A stretch of DNA of 64,000 bases, taken from assembly GCA_030268105.1 (NCBI GenBank), contig BSDZ01000021.1:310001-374000 (forward strand). The letters are read 5' to 3'. The translations under genes and the position numbers were made by a program. Positions 35,901-47,300 of this stretch are shown here, piece after piece (the stretch's first letter is position 1; every line of letters starts with the position of its first letter). Under the pieces are notes generated by a model, which searched no databases, had not been told where the DNA came from, and worked only from the letters and a program-made list of their open reading frames with translations. The stretch comes from Volvox africanus. Its lineage: Eukaryota > Chlorophyta > Chlorophyceae > Chlamydomonadales > Volvocaceae.

Positions 35901-37664
35901 TCCCATTGTCATGTACACTAATGTACAAGTCCCGCTTTCACCGGTTTGCATTGTCACCTGCGTGTCGGTCCTTGTTCTTGGACTAGCAACCCCTCCAACT
36001 CCTCCTTGTATGCTCGTTAGATTCTCACAACGCGGATGGCCCTTTCCGCCGCAGACTCTAACCACTGGCCGCTTGTCAACATACTGACGGTCGTGCTGGC
36101 TGCCATCACCGGCGGTGTGGTGGTGCTGATGGGGGCATACATCGGGGTCCGCTGGGCTTCACGAGCACTGGACGAATTCTGGTGGCGAAGGCATCAGTGG
36201 CGGATGGAGAGGCGAGAGGTAGGCGCCGGGGGAGGGACGCTGGGTTGGAGTGAGGGCCCCTGGGGTCGGTGCTGATGAGAAATGAGATGCGGTGAAGAAC
36301 GGGTAGGGGAAAGAACTGGCATGGGGAAGACCGGGTAGGGGAAAGAGCCGGTAAGGGGTAAGAAACAAACAACGAATCTGATAACGCGTTGCCAAAAGGT
36401 ATCTATTTATCAAAGGTATCTATTTGCAGTTCGAGGCCGTCGATCAGCATTGTATTTATGCACTGCTGTGCCAGATCGGAATCGAAAAAGATATTGCGAA
36501 AAGGTATTCCTTCATCAGGACTAGTAAGGGCAAGTATAGACTAGTAATGGTTAGGTAAGTGAATAGGTAATGGTTAACTAGGCGTGCAGCCAGTCGAGTA
36601 GTGGGAGGCTAAGGGAGGCGCAGACCAAAGCAAAACGGGAAAAAGTATAGGAACGGGTATTGGACGGGAAAGATTAATGGATTGCTGCAGCCCACTGGTC
36701 TACATGGGTGGGGATAGTGATGGTGAGCCATTGTCCCAAGTGTTGTGCACACAACTGGGAATGCTTGCTAGGCGATAGGGACACGATCCTCTCCATCAAA
36801 CTCTCGATGGGCTTCTTACCTTTCCCCTCCACATTAAGACGTTATCTATTTCCTCTTAAATACCCACAGAACTGGGCTAGACGAATGGAGGAGATGACGC
36901 GGGCGGCGGCCCAGCAGCGAGAGGGGTCGCAACCGCAGCAACCGCAGCAACAGCAGCAACGGGAGCAGCAGCAAGAACAACAGGAGCAACAGCAGGAGCA
37001 ACAACAGCAGCAGCAACAGCAGCAGCAGCAACAACAACCACAACAGCAGCGACAACAGCAGTATAGGTCTTGGCAGTCCTGGCGGTATTGGCGGTCTTCC
37101 CAATCGGCCCCCGGCGGAGCTACCAGTACAGGCGCGGCCAGGGAAGGCCTTAACAGAATTGAAGATGGAGAACGGGGCCCTAGCAGCGGTCACGTAAGCC
37201 TTGTGCTGGCGGCCGCTGATACTGACATGGCCCTCCCTGCAGAAATGGAGCTGCCTTTTTGGCAGCCTGGAGTTGAGGCGATGGCAAGGAGCACAACAGT
37301 GACAGCGACGGCCCCATTTACGGTCGCGGCAGGGACGCCGCAGGTTACGGGGGCGCAGGAGCAATTAGCAGGCATGCCAGTCCCTCGAGAGGTCCAAGGG
37401 CAAGGGATAAGAGGGTGTTCTGAAGCAGGGGCCGTATACAGGCCCGGGTCGGCTGCTGGCTTGGGGCCGGGCAGCGGTGCCTCTGTTGGCAGTAATGGTG
37501 CCCGGGACGACGTCGGCGGTGTTGGTGTTGGTGTAGTTCGCAGTGACGGCGGGAGTTTCTCCACGATGGAGGTTACACCAGGCATCACGGTTGCCGCGAG
37601 CAGCCCTCATTCGAACGAGTATCCATATGGGGCACGCGCCACTGCCCCACAGTCAGGGGCATGA
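29963..37664 (+). CDS. Leucine-rich-repeat transmembrane protein with Gln-rich cytoplasmic tail
   Basis: Exons: 29963-30160, 30371-30538, 31164-31324, 31763-32406, 32533-32892, 33084-33272, 33471-33592, 33968-34080, 34724-34766, 35117-35453, one unresolved within about 35866-36010, 36055-36218 and 36870-37664. All assigned junctions are in phase. The start at 29963 gives a signal peptide (MLSALIKLAVALALLGI). The outer part holds at least eight plant-type repeats, such as RVLVLSDNSLTGEVP, FLVLDSNLLDGPLP, YFNCSNNRLSGQLP and ALDLSYNFFSGSLP. A Cys-containing domain follows (exon 10). A membrane helix (LVNILTVVLAAITGGVVVLM) and a basic stop-transfer stretch then lead to a tail with a long Gln run near 36930-37060 and low-complexity sequence. 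There is no kinase domain. It may be a cell-surface recognition or adhesion protein; the function is inferred from architecture only. Confidence 0.8.
31688..31749 (+). repeat. C-rich ACCCC/ACCCA repeat just before LRR exon 4
   Basis: Degenerate five-base units lie at the 3' end of the intron 31325-31762, where a pyrimidine tract would be expected. Confidence 0.7.
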
Positions 37665-39371
37665 CGGAAATCGCATAAAAAGAGCAGGGGCACGCCATGC
37701 TCGCACTCACGCATGCATGCTTGCACACACCACAGCGCTGGAGGTAGTGGGATGTGGGCTGTAGATTGTGCACGCCTAGGAGAGAAGAGGAAAGATCAAG
37801 TATGTAACCGGGAGGTTAGTGACGCCATGAATCCATTTTAAGGGGGGCAGAACTTCGTTGCCTTTAGCGTAGTAACGCATCCACAAGTCACCGTACATGT
37901 TGTTGCGGATGATCAGATCAACCGTTGGTCGAGCAACGGCAAAGGATACACAGCTCCATTAGTGGGCATGACTTGGGAGATCTCTGAAGCCAGGCTAGAT
38001 AGGGGGCCATACCACGGGATTCCGCCGTTTGGCAACATTCATACAATACGGGTAACATAATGATGCGAGCAGTGCGGCAATGACGTGCACCACCCCGCTA
38101 ACATACCTACTACTTTTGCTTGAGCAGCAGTAGGTTGGGGTATGAATGGTAGGCGCATTGCTGCGCGGTGCACACCCATTTGGGGCTGCCCTGCCAATAC
38201 GGCAAGGCTGTGGATGCCGCATCAACGTGCCTGCTGGCGGCGGCATGTGCTGAAGTAGCCCTCCTGGAGGCGTCATCCAACTGATTTTTAAACACGGCTT
38301 TGGGTGTCACCCGAAACCCTTGTCACCCAATCCCACATCGTGGCTTCAACTCAACTGATTGGGTTCATTCGCTCCCTAGTATTGTTGTGTAGTGTTGTGC
38401 TGCGCTGTGCAGATGTAAAGGGATGCCGGGATGGGAAGGAAAATCCAGCATGTAAAAAGCTATGTGTATGTGTCGAAGGGCACGAATCAGAATGGAACCC
38501 GCTACGTCAGGCATCCTGCTGGGTGGTGCCGTTGGCGGCTGCGTTTGAGCGATGGATCGAGAACTAACTATATGCCGCGAGCACTAAGCACTTGGTGACC
38601 TGCGGTCGCTGTGCATGAGCGAAAGCGTGTCTAGTCACCCTGTTACCGCGTGTGTATGTTAACCGGAGCAGGAAGCACCACCACCATCTTCCTTTCGAGA
38701 GAATATTGAGTCGGCCCTACCGGCATCGTTTGTTTTGAGCATGTCATATGCTTTGTGATGTGCATGTCCGTGCTTAAGAATGTTGGGCGAGCAGAAACGC
38801 ATCTGTTGAGCATATATTACCACGTTGGAGTTTGCTGCTGGGTCGTGACAGTGCGGCAGGCGCGAACTAATCGCACGGCACGGCAGGACATTGAAGCGGC
38901 ACGAGACAGCATACCACGTTTACTGTTGCCGTAGGCTTGTTTTTTTACATGCACACAGTTGATGCACCACACAAAATATTCCGCTTGAACGAAGGCAGGG
39001 TGAGCGATGGGGCATCTGGAATGATTGAAAGCATGAAGAAAGGGTGGGACAGAGGAAGGGCGATAGGGGCGCTGCACGCTTTGGGAAATGGCCTTGGTTT
39101 GCAATCCTCACTGCGATCTGCTACTAGCGGGTTGGAGTGAATCGTGTGGATTGGCGCGGTCACTGAGGTTGCTATTGTCAGTCCTGCTTGCCTTCCGATT
39201 TGTCAATCACGCGTGCGATAGACTGCCCTGGGGAATAGATGGACGCCAACACAACCAGGCCCACAAAGCCATCGGCATCGGCTAGCATCAGGACAGAAAA
39301 TAGCATCCCAGGAGTGTTTATTTTTGCTTTTGTGACCAACGCTCCGACCAACGCCTGCTGCCCTGACACCC

Positions 39372-39547
39372 TAAAAAATCAACCTTATCAAAATTTATCG
39401 GAGTGTGTTTTATCGGAGAAAGAAATTAATAGCGCTATGGCTACAATAATAGGTAGGTTAATAGCACCCGGAAGCGAGGTTTCTACAGTCAAATATTTAA
39501 GAAATAACAGTGCACTAGATGAAATATTAGCTACCGATTTTTTGTAA
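39372..39547 (+). pseudogene. C-terminal fragment of an unrecognised bacterial protein
   Basis: About 57 codons are open from the left junction to a TAA at 39545. The part near EKEINSAMATIIGRLIAPGS is bacterial in codon use, but I recognise no family. The N-terminus is lost at the junction. Confidence 0.5.
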
Positions 39548-39586
39548 TTTACATAAAAACAAGTTGTATAAAATATCCGAGCAATC

Positions 39587-39760
39587 AGCCAATTTAAATC
39601 ACACTGCCTCGAAATAATGAAAAAACTACAGACTAACGGGCAATCAGTGATTATTACAAAAAGAGACAAAGCAGCAGCTAAAGTATTGCCAATTGATAAC
39701 AAAAACGTTTCTTTATTTGTTATGCTTAAAAATAAAGCTGAGATAAAAGCTACATATTAG
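39587..39760 (+). pseudogene. Phd/YefM-type antitoxin gene, N-terminally broken
   Basis: From the ATG at 39617 there are 47 residues. Homology-like sequence also continues upstream in the same frame to about 39587 (FKSHCLEIMKK), beyond which the frame is broken. GQSVIITKRDKAAAKVLPID matches the beta-strand core of prevent-host-death antitoxins, which repress their own operon and neutralise a partner toxin. No toxin gene follows here; the next frame is aspartokinase. It is not expected to be expressed in the algal nucleus. Confidence 0.7.
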
Positions 39761-39766
39761 GACCAA

Positions 39767-39890
39767 TTGACGAAAAGCCAAAAATTTGGTGGTACCTCAG
39801 TTGCTGATACCAAAAGAATTCAAACAATAGCAAAAATCATTTTAAGGGAATATGAAGCCGGCCATAAACTGGTAATAGTTGTTTCTACTA
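39767..39890 (+). pseudogene. lysC: N-terminal fragment of bacterial aspartokinase
   Basis: The frame begins TTG ACG AAA AGC and reads KFGGTSVADTKRIQTIA, then AGHKLVIVVST. KFGGTSV is the nucleotide- and aspartate-binding signature of aspartokinases, which phosphorylate aspartate at the head of the lysine/diaminopimelate pathway. Only about 41 of the usual 400 or so residues are present. After VVST the sequence changes abruptly to GC-rich host DNA, so the gene is cut by the right junction. Confidence 0.85.
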
Positions 39891-41074
39891 TCGCCATAGC
39901 AGCGCGGCGTGTGGCACCTGCGTCAACCTCCTGTTCATGTTTCTGCTATATACGCGGAACAGTCGTGCCTCCTTGTTAATTAAGCTGGCCCACACGTTCA
40001 CCTCCTCCACGCCGGGAGAAGGGTGATGGCCTTGCCGGGCCAATATCCAGACCTTGACGGACAAGTAGCAAACATACAGACAACGAGAGGGGCATTCCAT
40101 TGCCGTCAATTGGAGCGAGGAGATGCTCACAAAGACTCAGAAAGACTCTTCGCTTCATCGCCGCATACTATGAAGAGGAAGAGTCACGGGTCAAGATGTG
40201 GTCAAGTTTGGGGTCTGCCGCTGCGCAGGAGTATCCATAAAAATTGCATGCTCCATCAGGGTTGACAGTGGGCTTACTTGTGCACCTTCAACCATTGTCG
40301 ACTACCCTAGGGATAAACACCCTCATAACCGGTTGGCAACACCTGACACGCCAGATTGTGGATTCCGCCTCGTACCGAATTGGTTTTTGAGATCATTTGC
40401 TAACTTACTCGCCTAACCGACAGAGAGTTCTGTCACGTTGCTGATTCTTCAGCTTGAACACTGTTTTGCAATTTGTCACTGGGATGGCTGAGGCAAGGCA
40501 GATACGAAAATGTTAAGTTGGATTTGCCGGAATTCCAGACGTTGGTGAGGTCCGCGAAATACGTCAATGGGTCATGCGGTTTGGACGCCCTGCAGTACCT
40601 TCGTCCCATTCCTGACCAACACGTATGCCACACGTCGCGGACGCAAATTTGTTTCAAAACTGGATTTGGGGAGACAACAGCAACGGAGCGGTTCAAATTG
40701 GTCAGTCCACATAATTTTGAGCAAAAACGGTATAATTCGCTCCTCGCACTCCGTACCATCATACAGGCATCGCCGCCCTCAGCGTTTTGACCGTAGACAC
40801 GTGCGAAAATAAACTAGGATTTCCCTGCTATTTAACTGCACAGGAATTGCACCTACACATGCGGTTTTCCAATTCTATCTCTGCACGATGCGCAGAGGTT
40901 TTATGCAAATGGCCTGGAAAAACTCTGGGGAATTAGATCGTAAGCATAATAGTGCAATTATATATTATATTTATTTTCCTTCGTCGCTTATGTATCCGCG
41001 AAGTTACCCGTACTGTCGTGTCGTACTTGCAATCATACTTCTTATACAGTCCTTCTCTTGCCTATAAGAAACAT

Positions 41075-42706
41075 ATGACAACATGCAGTAGTTTGTTACT
41101 GAAATCTGGACCCTCGAGAATTTATAACAGGCCTTTGCGACAGTCCGTTGCTAGTAGAGCTCTTGTTGCCCAGGACACCATCTACGCGGCAGACGATAGT
41201 TTGGGTGTCTGTGGCCCGTAACTTGTCTTACAAGTAAACTTGTTAATAAGATAAGGGAATTCAAGATGGACGATTGCAGTCATGCAGGTACTAGCGTAAA
41301 TATCATGAGCTTCATCGCACAGCAATGCATCATTGTTCAATTCATTGATGGCTATTTTATATATATCTTTTAATTGAATATGTTGCCTATCATTTTGTGC
41401 TCCTCTTGTGTTAAGGACCGTATATACGGTGCGATGAGCCGTGGCTTTCGTTCAAGTCCTTGACCTGTCATTCCACTTATGATATGGCCCTGCCTCTCTA
41501 AACATTTTCAACTGCAGGTTTTCCTCGTGGGTTTGCCACGCGTAAGGACCGGCGCGCAAGCTTAGTAATTAAACAGACGGCGCAGCTCCTGACCGGCCTT
41601 CACGAGGATGCAAGCCGTAGCAATGCCTTGATGGCCGAGCTGGAAGCTTTACTTGCAGCATCCCAGGTTGCCTCAGGATCTACAGCCCGGAAAGCCTTAA
41701 CCTCTGCGAATTTCATCGCAACGCAACCCCTCGAAATTTCCTCGGAGGACGATGATTGCTATGTGGAGGAAGGAGAAGCTGAAATTAAAGTTGTTGATGA
41801 TGTAGGTTTGGTTCGCTTGCAGCTTGCTAAAGGGAGGGGGTAGTGTTGGCAAGGTTACGACACTTAGCGAGCAGCTGAGCACCGTTTCAGATTATGGCTG
41901 AGTAGGGGAAAACAAGGACGCCCTTATAGCGAATATTTTTTATCCACTTCTTATGCTGTCCCCAGCCTAGCATACGAGCATGCCTCCTTGCAAGAGTAGA
42001 ACCCCGAAGGCAGCTACGGCTTCCTCATGCACATATCGTCATCGTCATCACTCAACCTTTCCTGTCCTGCCCTGCCCTTTGCATCTCCCCGACTGCATGC
42101 AGCTCTCCCAGCCGCGCCTCAAGGCCATGCACTCCATACATCGAACCGCCTCAGTTGTGAACATTAGCGGCGAAATGCAGGCGCTCTGCGTCCAGGGTAC
42201 CTCCGCTAGCTTCTCCAACCGGTCATTATATCAGCCGACGACGACTGGGGCATCTGCCTCACCCGAGGGCCGCAGGGCGCTATCTTTTCGCAATGGTCGC
42301 GCCAGCTCCTACACCCTCGCTCGCAGTGGCCTCTCCCAAAACGGCATGAAGACCGCCTACAGCTCGGGCCCACCCAGTGCATCGTATGCCCGCGGTACGA
42401 CTACCACAGGATATGGTGCGCCGTCAGCTTCGGAACCTGCTGCCGGGGCGTTATCGCGGCAAGGCGATGCTGGAACTGCGGCGTCACCGACAAAGCGTCG
42501 GGCCCCTTTCTTCGCATGGGCCACAGGGGGCTCGCCGCCGCGGCGGACCTCCGGCACTGTAGAGTCGCCTACAGCCGGGGCGTCGTCATTGTCGACTTCG
42601 TCGCCACCTCGCCGGTTGACAGGGTGCAACATAGGCGCCCCAAAGACGTCGTTCTTTATGCAACGCTCGGCATCAAATTCTCATAGCACTTTCCTGCCGC
42701 GTCTCA
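41075..42706 (+). CDS. Unrecognised gene, possibly plastid-targeted, 3' end not found
   Basis: Three exons fit in phase: 41075-41204, 41518-41801 and 42103-42706. The last ends at a strong donor (TCA|GTAAGT), so at least one more exon must follow. The N-terminus (MTTCSSLLLKSGPSRIYNR, then RQSVASRALVAQD) is rich in Ser, Arg and Ala with few acids, like a plastid or mitochondrial transit peptide. The middle has an acidic patch (EDDDCYVEEGEAE). The third exon is Ser/Thr/Ala/Gly-rich, Arg-dotted and probably disordered. A possible last exon at 43702-43846 (YKFSKIESTTPGSVDKSI) follows a good pyrimidine tract and matches the phase, but I am not sure of it. No family recognised. Confidence 0.5.
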
Positions 42707-44303
42707 GTAAGTGAAGAGGACACCCAGTCGTTTGCCGGCGCAGTCTTGGTTATACTGATCGATCCCATTTTCAACTTAGTTGTCGTGGTAGGTCGTGACG
42801 CTGTGGACATGTCGCACACGCCCGTTTGACACAGGCTAATGCCTGTGCTCCTCGACTGGTAGTTCTGCATGAGGATTGGCGGTTAGCAGCAGGGCGGGGA
42901 TTCCCCTTACGGCTGAAGCGGCGTCCGGGCGGAAGGGAAGCGATATCATTTATGGCTTCAGTAATAAGCCTTTGTTGGTTGGTGGGTTTTCCGAAACAAC
43001 TTACATTTGCTTGCGTTCAGGTCGCATAACATAGCCTGTGCGTGTGAAATCTACCGGGTGTAGGGTGCTGATGGACTGCCGTTGGGCACAGCACATAGGT
43101 TATCGTCTTTTCGTTGGTGTCATGCGGTGCACGCTACGATTTTACCTGTTTTCTTCCCCCTTGCCCCCGCACGAGATATGCGCTTTTACAGTTACTCGGG
43201 CCCTCCAATGTCACGCTGTTTCATTCCGTATGCAATAGATACCGACGCGATGCCCTGTCGCGGCCCAGCGTCAGCATGCTTGTGGCCGCACATTCCGGAT
43301 CGAAGGTGCCGTACGTACACCTCGCACGTGTACTGCAAATGTCGTGGTCTCTCTTGGCCTTAGGAGCACGAGGGAGTCCGCATAGGGTCCACAAACGTAA
43401 TGGTGGCACCCACACGGCTGTGCAAGCGAGGGTGGTGTTTGGGACACGTTGGACTTACATAGTGGCCGTCTCCGTTTGTGTATGCGACGTCAAAATCCCC
43501 ACGCACTGAAGATTTGCCTTCCTATTTGGGGGACACCCTCGTGGGGTCTCTGTCCGTTTATGCGATGTTTTTAGGGTTTTCCGGCTGACGATCATTCAAG
43601 GCCACGAAGAACGTTTCTGCTTATGTTGTTACCGTCCTCGACTCTTGTGCTGTCCAGGAAGTCCCAATTGTGACACTCGAATTTTTTATCACTACCACAG
43701 GCCCGTATAAGTTCTCCAAAATTGAATCAACGACCCCCGGGTCAGTCGATAAGTCCATTATTACGTTACAGCTATCAACTTCAACACCTATACATAGAAA
43801 CATGAAGTACATGTTTATAAGCTGTGGCCGTGACTTACTGGGTTGATCATGATTCGCGATGGTGCACCCATCATCAGACGTTTAAACCTCCGAATGCCGG
43901 GGCGTGGGGTAAATGCAGCATCGCCCAGTTTTGGCGTATGATAATTATTAATTAGGTGAGTAATGCGCATCCTCCGCCGAGATATCATATGACAGGCAAG
44001 GTCAGACAGATCAATGTTGGTATGATGTATGCTTCACCATTTTGACTTAATCAGCCCAGCAAGTTTGTTTCTTTCGGAGTGCAATTTTTAACTATAAGTG
44101 AAATATGAAGCAATTGGTCTTATCATCACTAACGTTTCTGTGCTCCATCTCCATGTTAGAACATTTATGAAATAGAGCCTCTCCGGGTCAAGGTCTTTCC
44201 GGTTAATCCATGCATCCAAATATCTGGCTTCTTGGCGCATAGCGGCGACCCAGTTTCTAAGCTTGCAAATTTGTTGTAAACGTTAGGCAGTCGTGGACGG
44301 TGG
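42707..44303. other. Stretch without a firm gene
   Basis: This may contain the last exon of the preceding gene (43702-43846) and its 3' UTR, then the promoter and leader of the HMA1-like gene. Otherwise I see nothing I can name. Confidence 0.4.
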
Positions 44304-47300
44304 ATGGCCCCTGAAGTGGCGTGCCCCAGGCATTTCGCCATGGATAAATGTTCATCTACTTTAACATATAAACCTCTCTACTTGCAAGCGCCCCTGATGG
44401 CACGGCGTCTGGGTCGTCTACGGAACGGAATCTCGGCGCCAACTTATAGCATAGCGGCTTATCGCCGCAAATATTTGCATGTACATACAAAGCAGATATG
44501 CGATGATAGGGGGACCTCTCGCCGCCATTGCCCAGCAACGGCGGCATCGAGTCTAGGTTCTGGCCACCACAGCCACGACCACCACAGTCAGCACCAAAAT
44601 GGTCAGCATCACCATGAACACCACCACCACCACCACCACCACCACCATGAGCATGATCATGGCCATGACCACAAACACCACGGCCACCACGGCCATGACC
44701 ACGACCATTATCCGGATAACTGGGCAACACGGGTGATGCGCTCTTTTGGCTTGGTCCAGCTTGCGTCTCGAATTGAGCACTCTGGGCCTCTTGCAAGTGG
44801 GTGAACTTTAAAAAACAAAGAGGCGCTGGGCATGGGGCAGGTTGGGTGTTGGGTGGTTGATCGAGAGGAAACGGGAGAGGGGCTGCCACCTGCGCTCGAC
44901 AGTTTCAGAAAAGCCATGTGCTAACGGTGATGATGTTATTGGTGATGGGGAAGTAGTGTTAAGGAAGGACCAAGCATTTAGATGGGGTTTGAGTGACAGG
45001 GCGGCCCCGGGGAATTGAAACGTATGGCCAAGGTGGGGGAACCGTGGTCAGGTCGAAGGGAGGCGACAGGAGTTCTGACCAAGCCGTGGGGCGGACGAGC
45101 CCTGCATCCCTAAAGACCTTTCGTCTTCCACTTCTTATTCTCTTCTAAACTGCAAGCTCTTTTTTTGGGTGCCTTCAAATCATGCACCACAACCTGCTGC
45201 ACCTTTCCCGCGCACCCGCGCCGCCGCCCCTCCCCCCGGTCCTTAAACCCCTTCCCCTTCCAAACGACCAATCGTTTGTCCTGTCGCAGTTGGTTCCACC
45301 CTGTGTTTCGTGGTGTCGCTGCTCGTCGCGCTTCCGTTCACAGCCAAGTTGCTTTCGGAGCGGGTGGCAGCTACCCTGCAGGCCGCTGCGCTATGCGGTA
45401 CGTACCTGCTCTCGGGGCTCCCTCAGGCTGTGTCTTCAGTGGCTCTGGCGGCTGAGGGTCATCTGGATACCCACGTACTGATGTCTCTGGCGGTGCTCGC
45501 GACCTTGTACCTTGGGATGGTGCAGGAGGTAGGGCAGGGAGGTGTACGTGCGTGTGTGTATATATTGGTGTTTGAGAGGGGGATAATGGGGCGTCGATGA
45601 TAGTAGTGAGCCTTGCGAGAAGTAAAACCAGGAACTAACGCGTGTGGCATGCGCGTACGGTCTAAGGAGGGCGGGGGAAAACCGGGTACGGCGCGATTAT
45701 CACTGTACTCGTTGCTCACAATGGCGGCAGGCTGGCTGCATGCGTCGTCCGGCCTGTCGTGCCACATTTGTTCTTGGCTTTCTTGCTAGGCTCCTACCTG
45801 CACGGCTAGGCAGATTGCGGACTAAAGTGACGCCGATGTTTACTCTTGAGATGGTGCTTTCTTCCCTTGACTTCACACTTTTATCCGCATCGGGCTATGG
45901 AAATGCAGGGCGCGCTGTTGCTACTGCTGTTCCAGGTCTCGCATTTCCTGGAGTCAAAGGTGCGTGCCAAAAGTAGGCGTGATGGTAGCCGGCCGAAGAA
46001 CAGGTTGCCGCTGTCCCACCGCGATAGGGTGCCCGTCTCAACTTAATGCAGGTCGAGTCGAACCCTAAGGCCTGCGTGCTCTAACCATAAGGGCGAAGTC
46101 CCTTGTGCTAATACCTCAACTAGCGTTTTTCAATGCACCCGTGCAGTTCACATCACGCGCCCAGGGCTCTTTGGAGGAGCTACTTGCCACTATGCCCGAA
46201 CGCGCCACTCTCGTGGCCATGACACAGGCAGCTAGCAGCGCGCAGGAAGACGGAGCGGCTGCAAACAACGAAAATGGCAACAGCCGTGCGGAACGTGATA
46301 GCAAAAGGGGTGGCGGCAGCGGCCCCGACCTGTCCAGCTGTCGCGACGTATTGGTGGACAGTGTGGCTGTTGGAGAGCTGGTGCTGGTGCGGCCGGGAGA
46401 GCAGGTGGGTGTGTCGGTAGGTTAGGGGCCAGGCCTTCGGCTTCAGATCGGAGGGTATCTAAGCGGCTGAGAGGTAAAGGATTGGGAAGAAATGCGGAGG
46501 GAGCTCCTCTCTGAAAGGGATTGCGGTAACGCGAGGCCTTTTAGAAGAGCATTGGAGGAGTTGCCGCAGCTTTGCAGTATGGTTCCGAGGCAAGAGCAAG
46601 ACAAGCCGCGGCGGCCACCATACAGATGCTGGGCAGGTGGGAAACAGAAATCTTCATGCTTAGAAACGTAAAGCCAACATCCCTGGACTATGCATTGAAA
46701 AGGACTGTAGGGTCTATGTTTGCAGTTTTCTGCTGGCAATACTTTTGCATGAATGTCTTTTGTTGTATTCATCTCCGCCGTAATGGTGATTCCCGGTTCG
46801 ACCCCGGATTCCAACAGGTTCCCCTGGACGGCGAGGTGGTGTGGGGCGTGGCCTCTGTGTCCGCTGCGCACATCTCCGGGGAGGCCACCCCTGCGAGGGT
46901 CGCTGCGGGCGACTGGGTACCCGCCGGAGCGCTATCCGCTGACGGGGCGTTGGTGGTGCGGGTTACGGCGGGTGTCGATGACAGCACGCCGGCGCGCATT
47001 GCCAGGATGGCCACGGAGGCGCGGGTATGCAAGCATCTGCAAGAGCGGAAGCATCTTCAGCTGCCTCACGCCTAGACAAGTATAGCGAATCAACCCGAAG
47101 CCCCCCAGAGTTTTGGCCCTCCCTTCTGTCGGTCATTCCCCTGGCACCGTCTCACATTGATTTCTGGTAGCCCGTCTCCCGCTAGTCGGCCCCCCCTCAC
47201 TCTAGCTGCCCGGTCAACCTGGCATGGTCCCATGAATCCTGCAGGCCTCCAAGCCGCACCTTCAGCGGCTCCTGGACCGTATCGGCAGCGTGTGGAGTCG

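Larger units (their letters stand above)
39372..39892 (+). other. AT-rich bacterial DNA block (probable rickettsial transfer)
   Basis: Base composition drops sharply to about one third G+C against more than half in the flanks. Three bacterial-type reading frames lie head to tail with short spacers and no introns, all on the plus strand. Left edge is near ctgacacc|ctaaaaaatc and right edge near gtttctact|atcgccatag. Gene types, low GC and adenine-rich codons fit Rickettsiales, known endosymbionts of volvocine algae. Confidence 0.75.
37665..41074. other. Mostly unassigned region between the LRR gene and the 41075 gene
   Basis: A TGTAA at 37803-37807 could be the poly(A) signal of the LRR gene. 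Open minus-strand stretches at 40130-39916 (VWASLINKEARLFRVYSRN, then a CAG|GTGCCA donor-like end), 39369-39178 (NTPGMLFSVLMLADADGF, membrane-like) and 38310-38110 (SPKWVCTAQQCAYHSYPN) look partly coding. They could be exons of one unrecognised minus-strand host gene. The bacterial block lies between the first two. I recognise no family and cannot join the pieces. Confidence 0.3.

Noticed and set aside
39388..39702. 104-codon minus-strand hydrophobic ORF over the bacterial block
   Set aside because: It is the shadow of AT-rich plus-strand bacterial frames; the plus strand carries the recognisable genes.
46785..46810. B-box-like ggttcgacccc just before HMA1 exon 5
   Set aside because: No A-box or tRNA-like sequence lies upstream at the right distance; probably chance.
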